Assembly: GCA_030267565.1 (NCBI GenBank)
Contig: BRXU01000005.1
Location: 3,599,501-3,663,500 of the forward strand
DNA length: 64,000 nt
Origin: Pleodorina starrii
Lineage: Eukaryota > Chlorophyta > Chlorophyceae > Chlamydomonadales > Volvocaceae
Reading direction: 5' to 3'
Part shown: piece after piece, positions 11,067-22,800 of the stretch
Numbering within the stretch: position 1 is the first letter of the stretch
How the letters are laid out: every line of letters begins with the position of its first letter
Made by a program: the position numbers and the translations under genes
Notes under the pieces: generated by a model
The model's database searches: none
Told to the model about the DNA's origin: nothing
What the model saw: only the letters and a program-made list of their open reading frames with translations

Positions 11067-12576
11067 GCATTGGCTGTGGAGGGCGGCTTGCACGTGCAAG
11101 GCAAGCAAGTTTATGGGTCTTGGGTCCAATACGTGTTTGGAAGCTTCTCCTTGCTGCGATCCAAGTTACAAGGCAGATCAGACCAGCGCTCGATGGCCAA
11201 TGCCTCGGCACAGGACTGACTCCTCTAGATGCGCTGCGAGGTGCTTACGGTGGTCGCTTCGCATGGCTGATTTCATGCACTTGCATGCCACCATATGTGG
11301 CAGTTGTGAAACACCAGTGACCTTAACCAGGGGGTGCGAGAGCAAGACTGCGTGAACACTGCCGTGCTTGGTCGAGTTGTAAACAGCTGACGTGATTTTG
11401 CCGGCATCCTCTCGCAGCGAGGTACGGCCGTTCGCAGGAGTGCTGTAGATAGTATCGAGCTGCGTGGTTGAGCCGGGTGGCAGTGCTGTGACCCTCAAAG
11501 GGTCGTGCTCGATAAGTATGGCCGTGACGTGAGCTGTGCCCTGCTGTGCTGCGGTGGGTTTTGGAGTGACCACTTGTTTTGTTGTTCTGGTTGTCAAGCA
11601 ATTGGACGGAACACGCTGACGGCACAGTGACATTTCTCTTGCAGCGTATTTTGTCACGCCAGCGTGGGGGTAAGGCGATATCTATCTTACGTAAGGAGGA
11701 TTACCATGGTTTCGGAGAATCCAACAATGGAGACTGATTTTGGATTTTTGTTCGTTCCTTTCGTGCTCATATGCGTATAAAAGGTGCTTACTGCAGATTC
11801 GACGTGGTCGGGGGCTCTCCACAGCACGATGCCAGTTACTGTTCTGTTATGTGGAGTCATTTTTTGTTGCCGATGCTAATTAGTTACGATTGTTGAAAGC
11901 TGCTGCAGATCAGCAGCAAATGTGTGCCCATTCCTGTCGCGTGACGAGCACCCCTATACAAGTTCACTAACGGTCCGTACGGCAGATCCGGCAAAAACTG
12001 AGATGGTCGTCTGGAGAAAAAGCTCTGCATGCCAAGTAGAGCAGTCTATTGTATTGGTACTGCCTCTTAGCTGTCGTAGGGCAACGACATTGTCTGGTGT
12101 TCTTGGGCCATCATAAAAATGCAGACCAAGGCCTTCACCTCGGCGCGGCCTCAGCGGATGGCGACGCTTAAGGTGTGTTGCACGAATGATCGGTAAACAA
12201 AGATCTGGGGGCAACCGCAGAGCCTGATACGGCTTGGGAATCCATCGCGTCGGCGCTGCACGCGGATACACTGCAGCATGAAGACGATATGCCGACAATA
12301 TTGTCATCGACTTCTGGAACTGCTTTCAGCGTAATTTGGGGCATCGGAGACTGCATTTTGCGGACCCAGCGGAATTGGCTGTATTTAGTCGGCCTTTGTG
12401 TTCTCGCATAAGGGCAAGCATCCTTTTGCCTAAGAAGCATAATTTAACTATCCAAATTGGATTGTGCCAGGAGATCTAGATTCTGTCCTCTCTGTGGTCC
12501 GCTCGTGGTGTTCGCAAGCATCGTTCAATTCAACGCTGCTGACCACGCTCCCAGCTAGCCAAGCCCAATCCGCCAT
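11067..12576. other. Intergenic, no gene recognised
   Basis: No recognisable protein or RNA gene was found. The last few hundred bases probably hold the promoter and 5' leader of the uroporphyrinogen decarboxylase gene. A short ATG-GCG-ACG-CTT-AAG followed by GTGTGT (12158-12178) could be read as a tiny first exon, but nothing supports it. Confidence 0.4.
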
Positions 12577-15500
12577 ATGACCCAAGCGTTCGGATCTCGT
12601 TCTCGGCACACGCGCTGCAACCTTAAGGGCTTAGGATCACCACGGATGCACATCCCTCGTCTGCGCCCCCTCTCCCCACAGGCCCAGCGCGCCACCTCGG
12701 TGGCTGTGCGCGCCACCGCCGCGCCGGCCGTGGTGCCCACCCCCTCGAGCGCCAGCGCCAGCTCCGAAGACCCGCTGATGCTCCGCGCCCTGCGCGGCGA
12801 CAAGGTGGAGCGCCCGCCCGTGTGGATGATGCGCCAGGCCGGCCGCTACCAGAAGGTCTACCAGGAGCTCTGCAAGAAGCACCCCACCTTCCGCGAGCGC
12901 TCGGAGCGCGTCGACCTGGCGGTGAGTTTGAGTCCCTAGTTTGGCAGCGGAGGGGATCAGATGGAATCAGATCTCGCCGGCCTCGGGTTGTGGACTGGGG
13001 TCCTTGTCGCGGGCCTTTAGGGATCTGGGTCACCTGCAGATTACGACCAAAATCGGTGAAGGAGGTTGGAGCTGTTTACTAGGGGGCAGTCAGGACTGGC
13101 TGCCTGGCTGGTGAATTGTTTTTGGGCCCATCAGCCGGTGAGGTGAGGTGAGCCCCCATCTTAAGATCGCAGCTGTCCTTCGCCCTCCTCGCCGGCTTTT
13201 CAGGGTCTTGTGCTCGGGGCATGTAGAACCCTTACGTTTTCTGTCGGCTGCGTTACGTGGCGGCGTTGCGGGGTTGCAAGGATGTCGCCCCGGGAATCAT
13301 TGCCGCGCAGCTGGCAGCCAGATGGCCGGGCAGGGGTGTGTAGGCGACCTCGGAAGAGTGGAGGTCACCGCGCCCAAGCGACCCGAAGCAGCTGCACTAG
13401 GCGGCTGCACTCGACGGGACCCCGCGGTGCATTGCGACATGGAGTATTTACCTTCGATTTACTCGCCTTGAACCTCCGCGGGCCATGGGGAATAGATTAA
13501 GCATACCCCATGACGTGACTGGCGGCGTTTTACGCGCCTCTGGACGGGGCCCGGGGAAGCGTTCATGGCTGCGTGAAAGCGGTCCGGCGGGCGGGCTGCT
13601 CGTTGAAGGCGCCTGCACTCGTAACACCGAATTCACGACCATTGCGGGTCGGTTGGCACGGCGGGGGAGGGACGTAGCCGCATCGAAAATGTCGTTTTCA
13701 GGTGTACGCGGGGTAAAGGGCTCTCTGGTTGGCGGGTTGGGTTGATCCGGTCGAATTGGGGCTCGCTGGAGGTCGCTTGGGGCAGTGTCTTAGTGCCTGG
13801 CAATGGGAGCTGGGGCTCTGTGGTCCTGAGGCGTTGCCGGGGGGTAGGGAGTGGAGGCGGGGCCCCGCAAAGCTTGAAGTCTTGGCGGTTGGCGACGGAA
13901 AGCAGAGTGGGAGCCAGGCGGGCGTGAGGGGAGAGCGACGGGGCTGATGGCGGCATATGAGAGCAGATGGCAGCAGGACGAGGCGATAGCCGCAACAGGG
14001 ATGATACGGTGTACCGGGCACCTGACGCACCGGGTCGGCGTTCTGGGAAGGGCGACGGGGTGAGGGCATGCGTTCCCTCCAGTTCCCTGGAGGGCTGGCA
14101 GCGTGGAGAGCATCCGCTGCTGCGGTCTCATCTTTGTTTCCCCGACTCCTGTACCGTGATCTGACACACCGCGCTGTCCCGCTTCCCTGTCCCTGGCGCG
14201 GCGCCGCAACCTCCTGCCGCCGACCTGTTGCTGTCACAGTGGGCTCCAGACCCTCCGGAAGCGTAGAGCCAGCGGCAGGCCAGTTGGCCATATGCCTCTT
14301 CGAGCTGGCCGCCTGAAACCTGCTTGCATCCCCTCCCTTTGACCTCTCTTTCCCCCCTCATTCCCTGTACCCTCCTTTTCTGGCTCACAGGTGGAGATTT
14401 CGCTGCAGCCGTGGCACGCGTTCAAGCCCGACGGCGTCATCCTGTTCTCCGACATCCTGACCCCGCTGCCCGGCATGAACATCCCCTTCGACATGGCCCC
14501 GGGCCCGATCATCATGGACCCCATCCGCACCATGGAGGTGAGTGTCTGCCTAACGGAGGTTTGGGGGAGGGCTTTGGGTAGGGGGAGAGTGGCTCGATGG
14601 GTGAGGGGAGGAAGGGAAAGGCGGGGCGAATCGGGAAGGGGCCTAGGGGGGAATGGGTGTCAGGATGAAGAAGGGCGGCGGGGGAGGGGGGGTGAGGAAT
14701 GGCGGGGAGGCAGGCTTTAGAGGGAGGGGGGCGAGGACAGGGGTGGATCATGGACCGCTCCGCCAGGCGGCGGGGCACGGCCCGGCCTGAACCGGGGTTG
14801 GGCGGGGCCCACGGCGCTCTTTTCTGGTCGGTCGGCTTCCAAGGTGCCCCAAAGGGCTGGTCTGACGGTCAGCCTCAAAGGTTGAGGTGCCGCACACAGA
14901 TCGATAGATGACGGGCTTGGGAGCGGTGCGAAGTGCCTGTCAGCTTCACGGCCTTTGTCGCAGTATGCATTGTAGAAGACGCGTTGCACGGCTCCCCTGT
15001 CCTGTTTCTTGGGCGGCGCTCGAGTGCATTTACAACACATTTGCCCGCACGTTGGGGCATGCATGAGGCGTCTGGGGGTCCCGTGCCTCGTAGTATGATG
15101 TGAGTTTGGGGTCTTGCAGCAGGGGACGAGACCGGCCCCCCCTCCCATCTCGGGAGGTACCGGTATTATTCCGCCCGCGTGGAATGCAGCTGTCAGAATG
15201 CCGCTTTTCGTGCGGCTGCTTACCACCTACCCCACCTACCCCTTTGCTGCCTCTCCCCGTCCCCCGCTACAGCAAGTGGAGAAGGTGACGAAGCTGGACT
15301 CTGAGGCCGCCTGCCCCTTCGTCGGCGAGTCGCTGCGCCAGCTGCGCTCCTACATTGGCAACCAGGTAGGTGGGGTAGGGCGGGGCCCGGTTTAAATGTG
15401 GTACCAAGCCGTGGGGCGGTGACTCGAGGGCACTGCCGACCCACTCACGACCAGCGCCAATATTCCCGCCGTCTCGGACCTCCTGCCCGGCCGCATCCAC

Positions 15501-17623
15501 CTTGAAGGTCGCTGAACGCTGGGCCGTTGAACCGCGCAGCTAATGCAGCTGCCTAATCCAAACGCTCACTTTTCGCCACCTCCCCTCCCCATCCCCGTCC
15601 CACTCCGTCCCTCAAGGCCGCCGTGCTGGGCTTCGTGGGCGCGCCGTTCACCCTGGCGACCTACATCGTGGAGGGCGGCTCGTCCAAGAACTTCGCCCAC
15701 ATCAAGAAGATGGCGTTCTCGACCCCCGAGGTGCTGCACGCGCTGCTGGACAAGCTGGCTGACAACGTGGCCGACTACGTGCGCTACCAGGTGGGGGAGA
15801 GAGGGCCGGACAGTACATCTGAAGGTGCAACCCTGGCTTGGAAATACTTAATTGGGGGGTGAACTGGGGGCTGGAGCCCCCTGGGGAGGGATGGACTGCA
15901 GTGCGGCCGTGGAGGGCTGGGGCTGGGGTTGTGTCTGCTGGGGGGCGAGGGCGCCGACAGCTGGCCAGCGGCAGGCCTTGCCATCCCCGCCATCTCGCGG
16001 GTTCTCTCCCCGCTTGCTGCTGTTGTGGGCATGCGCTAGCCGACATCTCGTAATGTGGCCAACCATCTGCCCTCCCCTCCCTCTTTGTCACTCTTCACCT
16101 CGGTCCATCCAAAGAAAGCCAACCGCGTCACTGGACCCCAATCCCGCCGCGCAAGGCGCAACAAGCCAATCGCTCCGCACAACAACCTAACCCCCTCCCC
16201 CCTTCTCCTTTCACCGCACCGCAGGCCGACGCCGGCGCCCAGGTGGTCCAGATTTTCGACAGCTGGGCCTCTGAGCTGCAGCCCCAGGACTTCGACGTGT
16301 TCTCGGGCCCCTACATCAAGAAGGTGATCGACTCGGTCCGCAAGACGCACCCCAACCTGCCGATCATCCTCTACATCTCGGGTGAGTGTTACCGCGTGTG
16401 GCTGAGCGGTTACTGTGAGCTCCTCTCATGTGGGCGTACTGGTCGAGGGAGGGCTTGACAGATTGTGAAGTGAAGAGGGGCTGAGCAAGGAAGGAAGCGG
16501 GGGGAAGGACCGGGTGGGAGGGTGCAGGGCCAGGTCGGGTGCACAGGTGGATCGGTGGAGCGGTGGGCTCTCCCGTTGCCGACATATGGCCTGCCTGGGC
16601 GGAGATACTGTGTGGTATTGCGTCGACTGAGCAGAAGGCTGAAGGCGACTGCAGCCTAACGTGCTGGTGCGGGAGACGGACGCATCACTCCCTCGCAAGG
16701 ATGACGTGTCTTCCTGTGGGAGATGGGAACGGGGTCTAAGGAGCTGCATCACTTTGATCCGGCCCCTTGGATGTGGCCGCTCTCACCCTTAGAGCTGCTC
16801 TCCATGCTCCCCGATACCGCTCGCTCAAGTCCTCCCTTGCCCCTCCCTCCGTGATCCGATCCCCTCAGGCTCTGGCGGCCTGCTGGAGCGCATGGCTGCC
16901 GCCCAGCCCGACATCATCTCTCTGGACCAGTCGGTCGACTTCACGGACGGAGTGCGCCGCTGCGGCACCAACTTCGCCTTCCAGGTGGGTGGGGCGTAGC
17001 CACTCGAGGGAGAGACGAGGAACGGACGGGAGGGAGCGCGGGCAAGCAATCGGCAATTGTCCGGAGAGGGGCAGAGGAAGGTGGTGGGGCCGGCGCGGCA
17101 CTACGCGGCGAAGCCCTCTTTGAGGGGGCCTTCCGTAGAAACAACGGGGTGAGGCGTAAGGTCGACGGACGGGCAAAGGGCTGATGGCTTCTGGGGAGCG
17201 CGCGGATTGGCGGGAGGCGTAACACGGTTGGGAACGGCCTTCTTTAAATGGCTGGCGACGCCGAGGCGGGGCCGCCGCTTGCCGTGTGTTGCCTTGCGCT
17301 GCCTTGCCGCGTGCTCCTCGGGTTCGCCTCCTTACCGACCACTCTCCACCGCCACAGCCTTTCACCTCCGCCGCAACCCTTCACCTTCCTCCCCCGGCCC
17401 CCGACTCCCTTCCGTTTCCGCACAACAGGGCAACATGGACCCCGGCGTGCTGTTCGGCTCCAAGGAGTTCATCGAGAAGCGCGTCATGGACACGATCAAG
17501 GCCGCCCGCACCGCCGGCGTGCGGCACGTGATGAACCTGGGCCACGGCGTGCTGCCGGGCACCCCCGAGGACCACGTCGGCCACTACTTCCACGTCGCGC
17601 GCACCGCCCATGAGCGCATGTAA
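12577..17623 (+). CDS. UROD: Uroporphyrinogen III decarboxylase, plastid precursor
   Basis: The enzyme decarboxylates the four acetate side chains of uroporphyrinogen III to give coproporphyrinogen III, a step shared by haem and chlorophyll synthesis; in algae it acts in the chloroplast. Exons are 12577-12921, 14391-14537, 15273-15365, 15617-15790, 16225-16381, 16869-16984 and 17429-17623, giving 408 residues; all joins keep phase. Diagnostic sequences are [18 protein letters not shown] (residues 80-97), [20 protein letters not shown] with the substrate-binding Asp, [38 protein letters not shown] and [12 protein letters not shown] with the conserved His. Residues 1 to about 46 are Arg/Ser-rich and end in VAVRA before an Ala, like a chloroplast transit peptide. 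The start is the least certain part: an acceptor-like CCCCACAG at 12673-12680 would allow a separate upstream first exon instead of the ATG at 12577. The first intron (about 1.47 kb) is unusually long for this gene. Confidence 0.93.
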
Positions 17624-19807
17624 AGCGAAGGTGCTTTCGCGGCGCAGTCGCTTGCGGGTGGGATGAGATATGACGTGACGTGCCTCGATGAGACGATATG
17701 ACGCGAGGGGATGGAGTGGGGTTGGAATGTGTTTCGAGGGATGAGAGTTTTTGTCGGGCATCAGCGCGGATGGGGTGGGAGTTTGCCACAGCCCCGGAAC
17801 TCGTTTTGGGAGACCCTTTCAAGGGCCATCCGAGTGGCCCGCTTTTGCTTTTACGAGTTCGAGTTGAGTTGGTGCGTGGTGGGGTAGAGGGCTGAGGGAG
17901 CAGCGCGGAGTCACGGGTCGCGAGGGCATTGTTCGTTCGTGCGTTGTCCTGAACAGGGCAGGACGGCGCGATTCGCGCGGTTGTTACGGGCCGGCTCGGG
18001 TTGCGGAGAATGGGAGTCTGGGGCAAAGGGACCAGGCCGACCGGCCAGCGCTGAAAGGGCTCTGGCGCGCCAGCCGCGACACATCTTTCTCACCCCCATG
18101 CCACTGCCGTACAAGGGGGAGGGGAAAGCTTGCAGTGCACAATGATGTTTCGTCACGACGGCCGAGGGCCCTTGGATGCACGTGTACACGCAGGAAAAGC
18201 TGCACTAGTCTTGTATCGTATGCTATGCGCGACCTTGACACTGTTCCTTGACTTCGCTAGATTACTATGACGCCGGACCTTTCCGCACAATCGGATTCGC
18301 TGGGTTGTCACAGGGCTCGTAAAACCTGGTCTCGTGGTCTGTCAAGAGGGCTCACATAGTCACATCATGCGAGGATGATGTGTTAACGCCCTCGTTCGTT
18401 CGTACCATGGTTACCCGCCTAGAAATGGAAGCGCTGTAGTACCCATGGGGGGCATATGCAAAACCTGCAGCAGGACCCTTACCGGTACTCACTACCGGTG
18501 AGCGGGGGATAATCCAGTCGTCGTCAAGGACACGCCGCTGAGGCAGCACCTAACGATGTGGCAGCAGGTGGCAGAAGCTGGTCGGCGTCGCAGAGTACCG
18601 TCCACCGCACCCCAACGCCCAAACCACTGCCACCCACGTCTGTCGTGCCTGTTGCACAGCACAGCACAGTGGTACCGCAAGACATGCCGGCAATGCAGCC
18701 AAATGGTAGTGCCCTGTAGTGCAGACCGGTAGTGTCTTCAGCTCCCCTGTGCCTTCAAAGTTCAAACATCGCGGGCCCGGCTCCACCGCGGGCACACACC
18801 CCTTCCTCCCAATGACACCACCACACGCCGTGGTCGCGGGTTTCGGAGCCTTCCCCCGGACTTGCTCGTTCCTGTCTGGGTGACTCGTGCTGCCTGGTCT
18901 GGCTGGGCGCCTCGGCTGCTCTGGTCGCCTCATGTGCAGTGCACGGCCAGCTGCTGGCCCGTTGGCTCTACTCTTCAAGAGTCTGGAACCCACTGTAGCA
19001 CCCTCCTCCCCCCCCCCCCCAACACACACACACCAGCGACACCATCGCCTGCCCGCGAGGGCCCGCGGCCCCGCAGAGAACCAGATCAGCTTCAAGAGCA
19101 GTCACGATATCCACGCCGACCCCGCCGCCTGGCATTTCCCACTTCGTCTAAGCTGCAGTGGATGGCTAGCTGGCCGGCTGGCGCTACCCTTCCGAAAGGG
19201 AGGGAGGGGGGAGTCTGAAGCCCACCGTACCAACGACAACAACTTGCCAACCGCTTCTGCCCAGCCCTACGCAGCTGGATATGTCATATGTGTCATGCCG
19301 TTTCGTGATCATTTTAATACCGCCGCCGCCGTCCCGGCTTCCTGACCGCCCGGCTGCTGGCTCACCCGCTTCCAAGCAACCACAGGCGCTGCTTGCAGCG
19401 TCCGTCCGCATGCGCACGCATCCAAAACACGCAGTGACACGCACCGCAACGATCTTCGACGATTTACCACCGATTTACCGACTGCCCTTGCGTTTATCCT
19501 CCGCGCGGGGCCGGCCTCGCCTCGGCCACGCCTGAAGCGCATCCCAGCAAACCAGGAAGCAGCCATCGCACTCGAGAACGAGACCTCCCGTCGCGCCGTC
19601 CGGACGAGATAGACGGACACAGGAACGGGGCGCAGGAACGGGCCGGGCGGCTCCCAACACCCAGTTTCCACCACAGCCGCACCGCAGGGCGCCAACCCGC
19701 TCTCGGAACCCGTCCCCACACAACGACCTGTTGGCTGGCTGGCGCTTCGTGCTAGGCCTGGCACTGGCGCCCTGTCCTGGACATCTGGTGCCCGCTGCTG
19801 CCTCCGC
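17624..19807. other. Converging 3' regions of the decarboxylase and dihydroorotase genes
   Basis: The two genes converge here, so this stretch should contain both 3' untranslated regions and a short spacer. Open frames are numerous on both strands but show no domain. A poly(C) and (CA) tract lies at about 19009-19032. Confidence 0.45.
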
Positions 19808-22800
19808 TCAGGCCTCCATCACGCTCCAGGGCACCTCCTCGCCAGCCCACATGGGCACCACCTCGCTGTCCCCGAACACGTAGCTGTCCGGCACCCGCTG
19901 CGGCCGCCGTACCAGCGTGAGCCGCTCCGTGTTGCGGGGCAGGCCGTAGAAGTCGGGGCCGTGGAAGCTGCGGAGAGCGAATCGCGGGGGTGGTGGGGGT
20001 GGTGGGGTTGGTCGGGAAAGGGCGTGAAAGGTGGGGAGCGAGCCGGCGAGCAGGCCCGATGCGGGCCGTGTAAGGTTTTGGAGTTGCGCCAAGGACGGCC
20101 GGGTGCGGGGTAAAAAGAAAATATCGCAGCGGAGAAGGGTGCGGGGCAACATGCAGCAGCATGCGTGTGTGTCATACAGCAGCAGTTTCGGTGGGACGAA
20201 GACACGTTCCGCGGTCCGTTGCAGTTGCTGTTTCCCGTCGCAGTTCTCAGCCCCCTCGTCCTGTCCTGTCCTGTGCGCCGCCGCCCTGCCTCGATTGCAA
20301 CCCAGCTGCCGGAGGCCATCCACTGGCTCACGGACGCAAGTGAGTGGGGCAGAGAGGGCCAGAGACGGACGGCCGAAGGTGCGCGCCGACCCATGGGTCG
20401 GTGGGGACGAATGGGGACGAATCCTCACCCCGCGTGACCGATCGGTCGGTCGCACACCCCCACACGCGCCTGTGCTTGTGCTTGTGCACGCGGAAGGGCA
20501 CCCGTCCGCTCCCCTCCCAATGCACACACACACAGCACGCACAGCACGCACCCACCTGGCGAAGCCCTCCAGCTTGTCCAGTGCGCCCGCCTTTTCAAAG
20601 GCGGTGGCATAGATGCCCAGGGCGACCGGAGCGCTGAACATGCCCGCGCAGCCGCAGGAAGACTCCTGCGGGCGGGCAGGGGCAGGGCGAGGCGGGCGGG
20701 CAGGGGTGGTGCGGGCGGCGGCCGACTGGTAAACTGCACTGTAAACCACACTTCATAATCGACCGCAAAGTGGATCTCAAAAAGAGATCCAACGTGCGGT
20801 GGGCCACCAGGGCGTGCACACCGCCAAACACGTCACGTGCCCCTCCCTCCCTCCCTCCCATACCATACCACACCATACCATACCATACCATACCATACCA
20901 TACCATACCATACCATACCATACCATACCATACCATACCATACCATACCATACCATACCATACCATACCATACCATACCATACCATACCATGCCATGCCA
21001 TGCCATGCCGTGCCATACCATGCCATGCCATGCCATGCCGTGCCGTGCCATGCCATGCCATGCCATGCCATGCCATGCCATGCCATGCCATACCCGCCTA
21101 CTCGTCCCCTGCCGTCCGCGGGCTGGCCCGCCCGTCCCCGGCGTGTGGCGAGTCCCGCCACCGCCGCCCCCTCCGCCCTACCCTCTACCTTTGCGTGCTT
21201 GGCGTGCGGCGCGCTGTCAGTGCCCAGAAAGAACTTGGGGCTGCCACTGGTGGCCGCACCCATCACCGCCTCCCCTGCGGAAGTGGTTCGGTTTTAGGGT
21301 TTCAGGGTTTTCTCAGGGTTTAGGGTTTAAGGGCTTCGTGGCACCAAGCGGCGGCAGACCGGCGGACCGGCGGGCAGGTAGGCAGGCAGGCGGGCAGGCT
21401 GGGGCGGATGGGAGGCGCACTCAAAGCCGGGTGGGTCGGTGGGCGGCCGCCAGCGGGGTAGCCTCCAGCGGAAAACACGAGGAGGCCAAAGCAAGCAGGA
21501 CTACAGCTTTCAAGCTATCGCGACCGAGTGGCTGCTTCTGGTGCTGCTTCTGGTGCTCCGGGCTCCGGCTGCGGCTGCGGCTTAGGGTTAGGCGCCCACA
21601 TTGGCTCTCGGCCTCGGCGGCATGCTGCTGCTGCACTCACGGTGTTTCTCTCGCTTGAGGATGGGCAGGCAGTAGTTGTGCGGCCGCAGTCCCTTTGCGA
21701 AGAGCGCGTTGCGGTTCATGAGCATGTGCTGGGGGGTGATGGAGGCGGCGACGTTGGCGGGGGCGGAGGCCACAAACTCGGCCTGGGAGGGAAGGGAGGG
21801 GACGAAGAAGACGAGGGGGGGGAGGGGAGGTAAAAGCGATGCCGCAGCGAATCTGCGCAAAGCGGCTCGGGAGGGCCCCCCCGGCCGTCCACCAGTGGTC
21901 CCCCATTCCGACCTAACAAGGGAATAACAACGGGAAGTAAGGAAGTACTGTGTATTTCGCTGCTGCCCAAATTCACACCCAAACCCGTAGCCGGCCAACC
22001 TTCCGACCCGACCCGACCCGACCCGTTGCCCTCCCCCTCCTTCTGTCTGCCCCTGCCCGGTACCGCGCCTCGCGTGCGGCGCGCGCTCCTCAGCCCAGCT
22101 CTCAGCGGGTGCTTCTCCGCATCTCCCCACCGCTACTCCCACACCCGCCGTCATCTCCCTCCCTCACCCACCCCCTCACCCACCGCGTATTGCTTAGGGT
22201 CCTCGCGCGCCCTAACGTCCCTCCGCTGCGGTATCGCGTATTTTTACCCTCCCTCCTCCCTCCCTCCCTCCCTCCCTGCCACCCACCCACCCACCCACCC
22301 ACCCACCGCGTCCTTGGTGGTGATGTGCTCCATAACCACCTTGAGGTTGGGGACCTGATCCAACAGGGGAAGCTGCGGAAGGGAGGGGGGGGAGAGAGGG
22401 TGGGGGGGAGACAGGGTGTGCAGGAGGCAGAGGGTGGGGTGGCGGCAGAGGGCGGCCGCGGGAGGGGGGTGTCCGAGTGAAGGGCGCGGGAGGGTTGGGT
22501 CGCACCACAGGGCGCCCAGGCAGGTGCGCTTCCCTCTGGGCGTGTGCTTGTGCCAGTGTGAGGCAGCCAACGCCACCAGCCCCACCAGCCACCACCACCA
22601 CCAAAGCCGGCTGCGGCAGTGCCAGCACCGGTCTGCAGCACCTGGGTCCGCCTCTCGCTCCGGTCACCCTCCTCCTTCCTTCCTTCCGGGGTTCATCCAC
22701 CACCGCCACCACACCCGAAAAGGCCCCGCCACACCGCCACACCACCACGTGCCCCCTGGCACTGCGCTGCACTGCGCCAGCACGCAGCCCGACTCAGAGC

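Noticed and set aside
12158..12180. ATG-GCG-ACG-CTT-AAG with GTGTGT as a possible first exon of the decarboxylase
   Set aside because: Only five codons, a weak donor, and a similar string occurs by chance at 2575-2592; joining it gives no recognisable gain.
20770..21658. Long overlapping open frames of His/Thr/Tyr-Pro repeats on both strands
   Set aside because: They are the pentanucleotide microsatellite read in different frames within a dihydroorotase intron; no splice site or domain supports translation.
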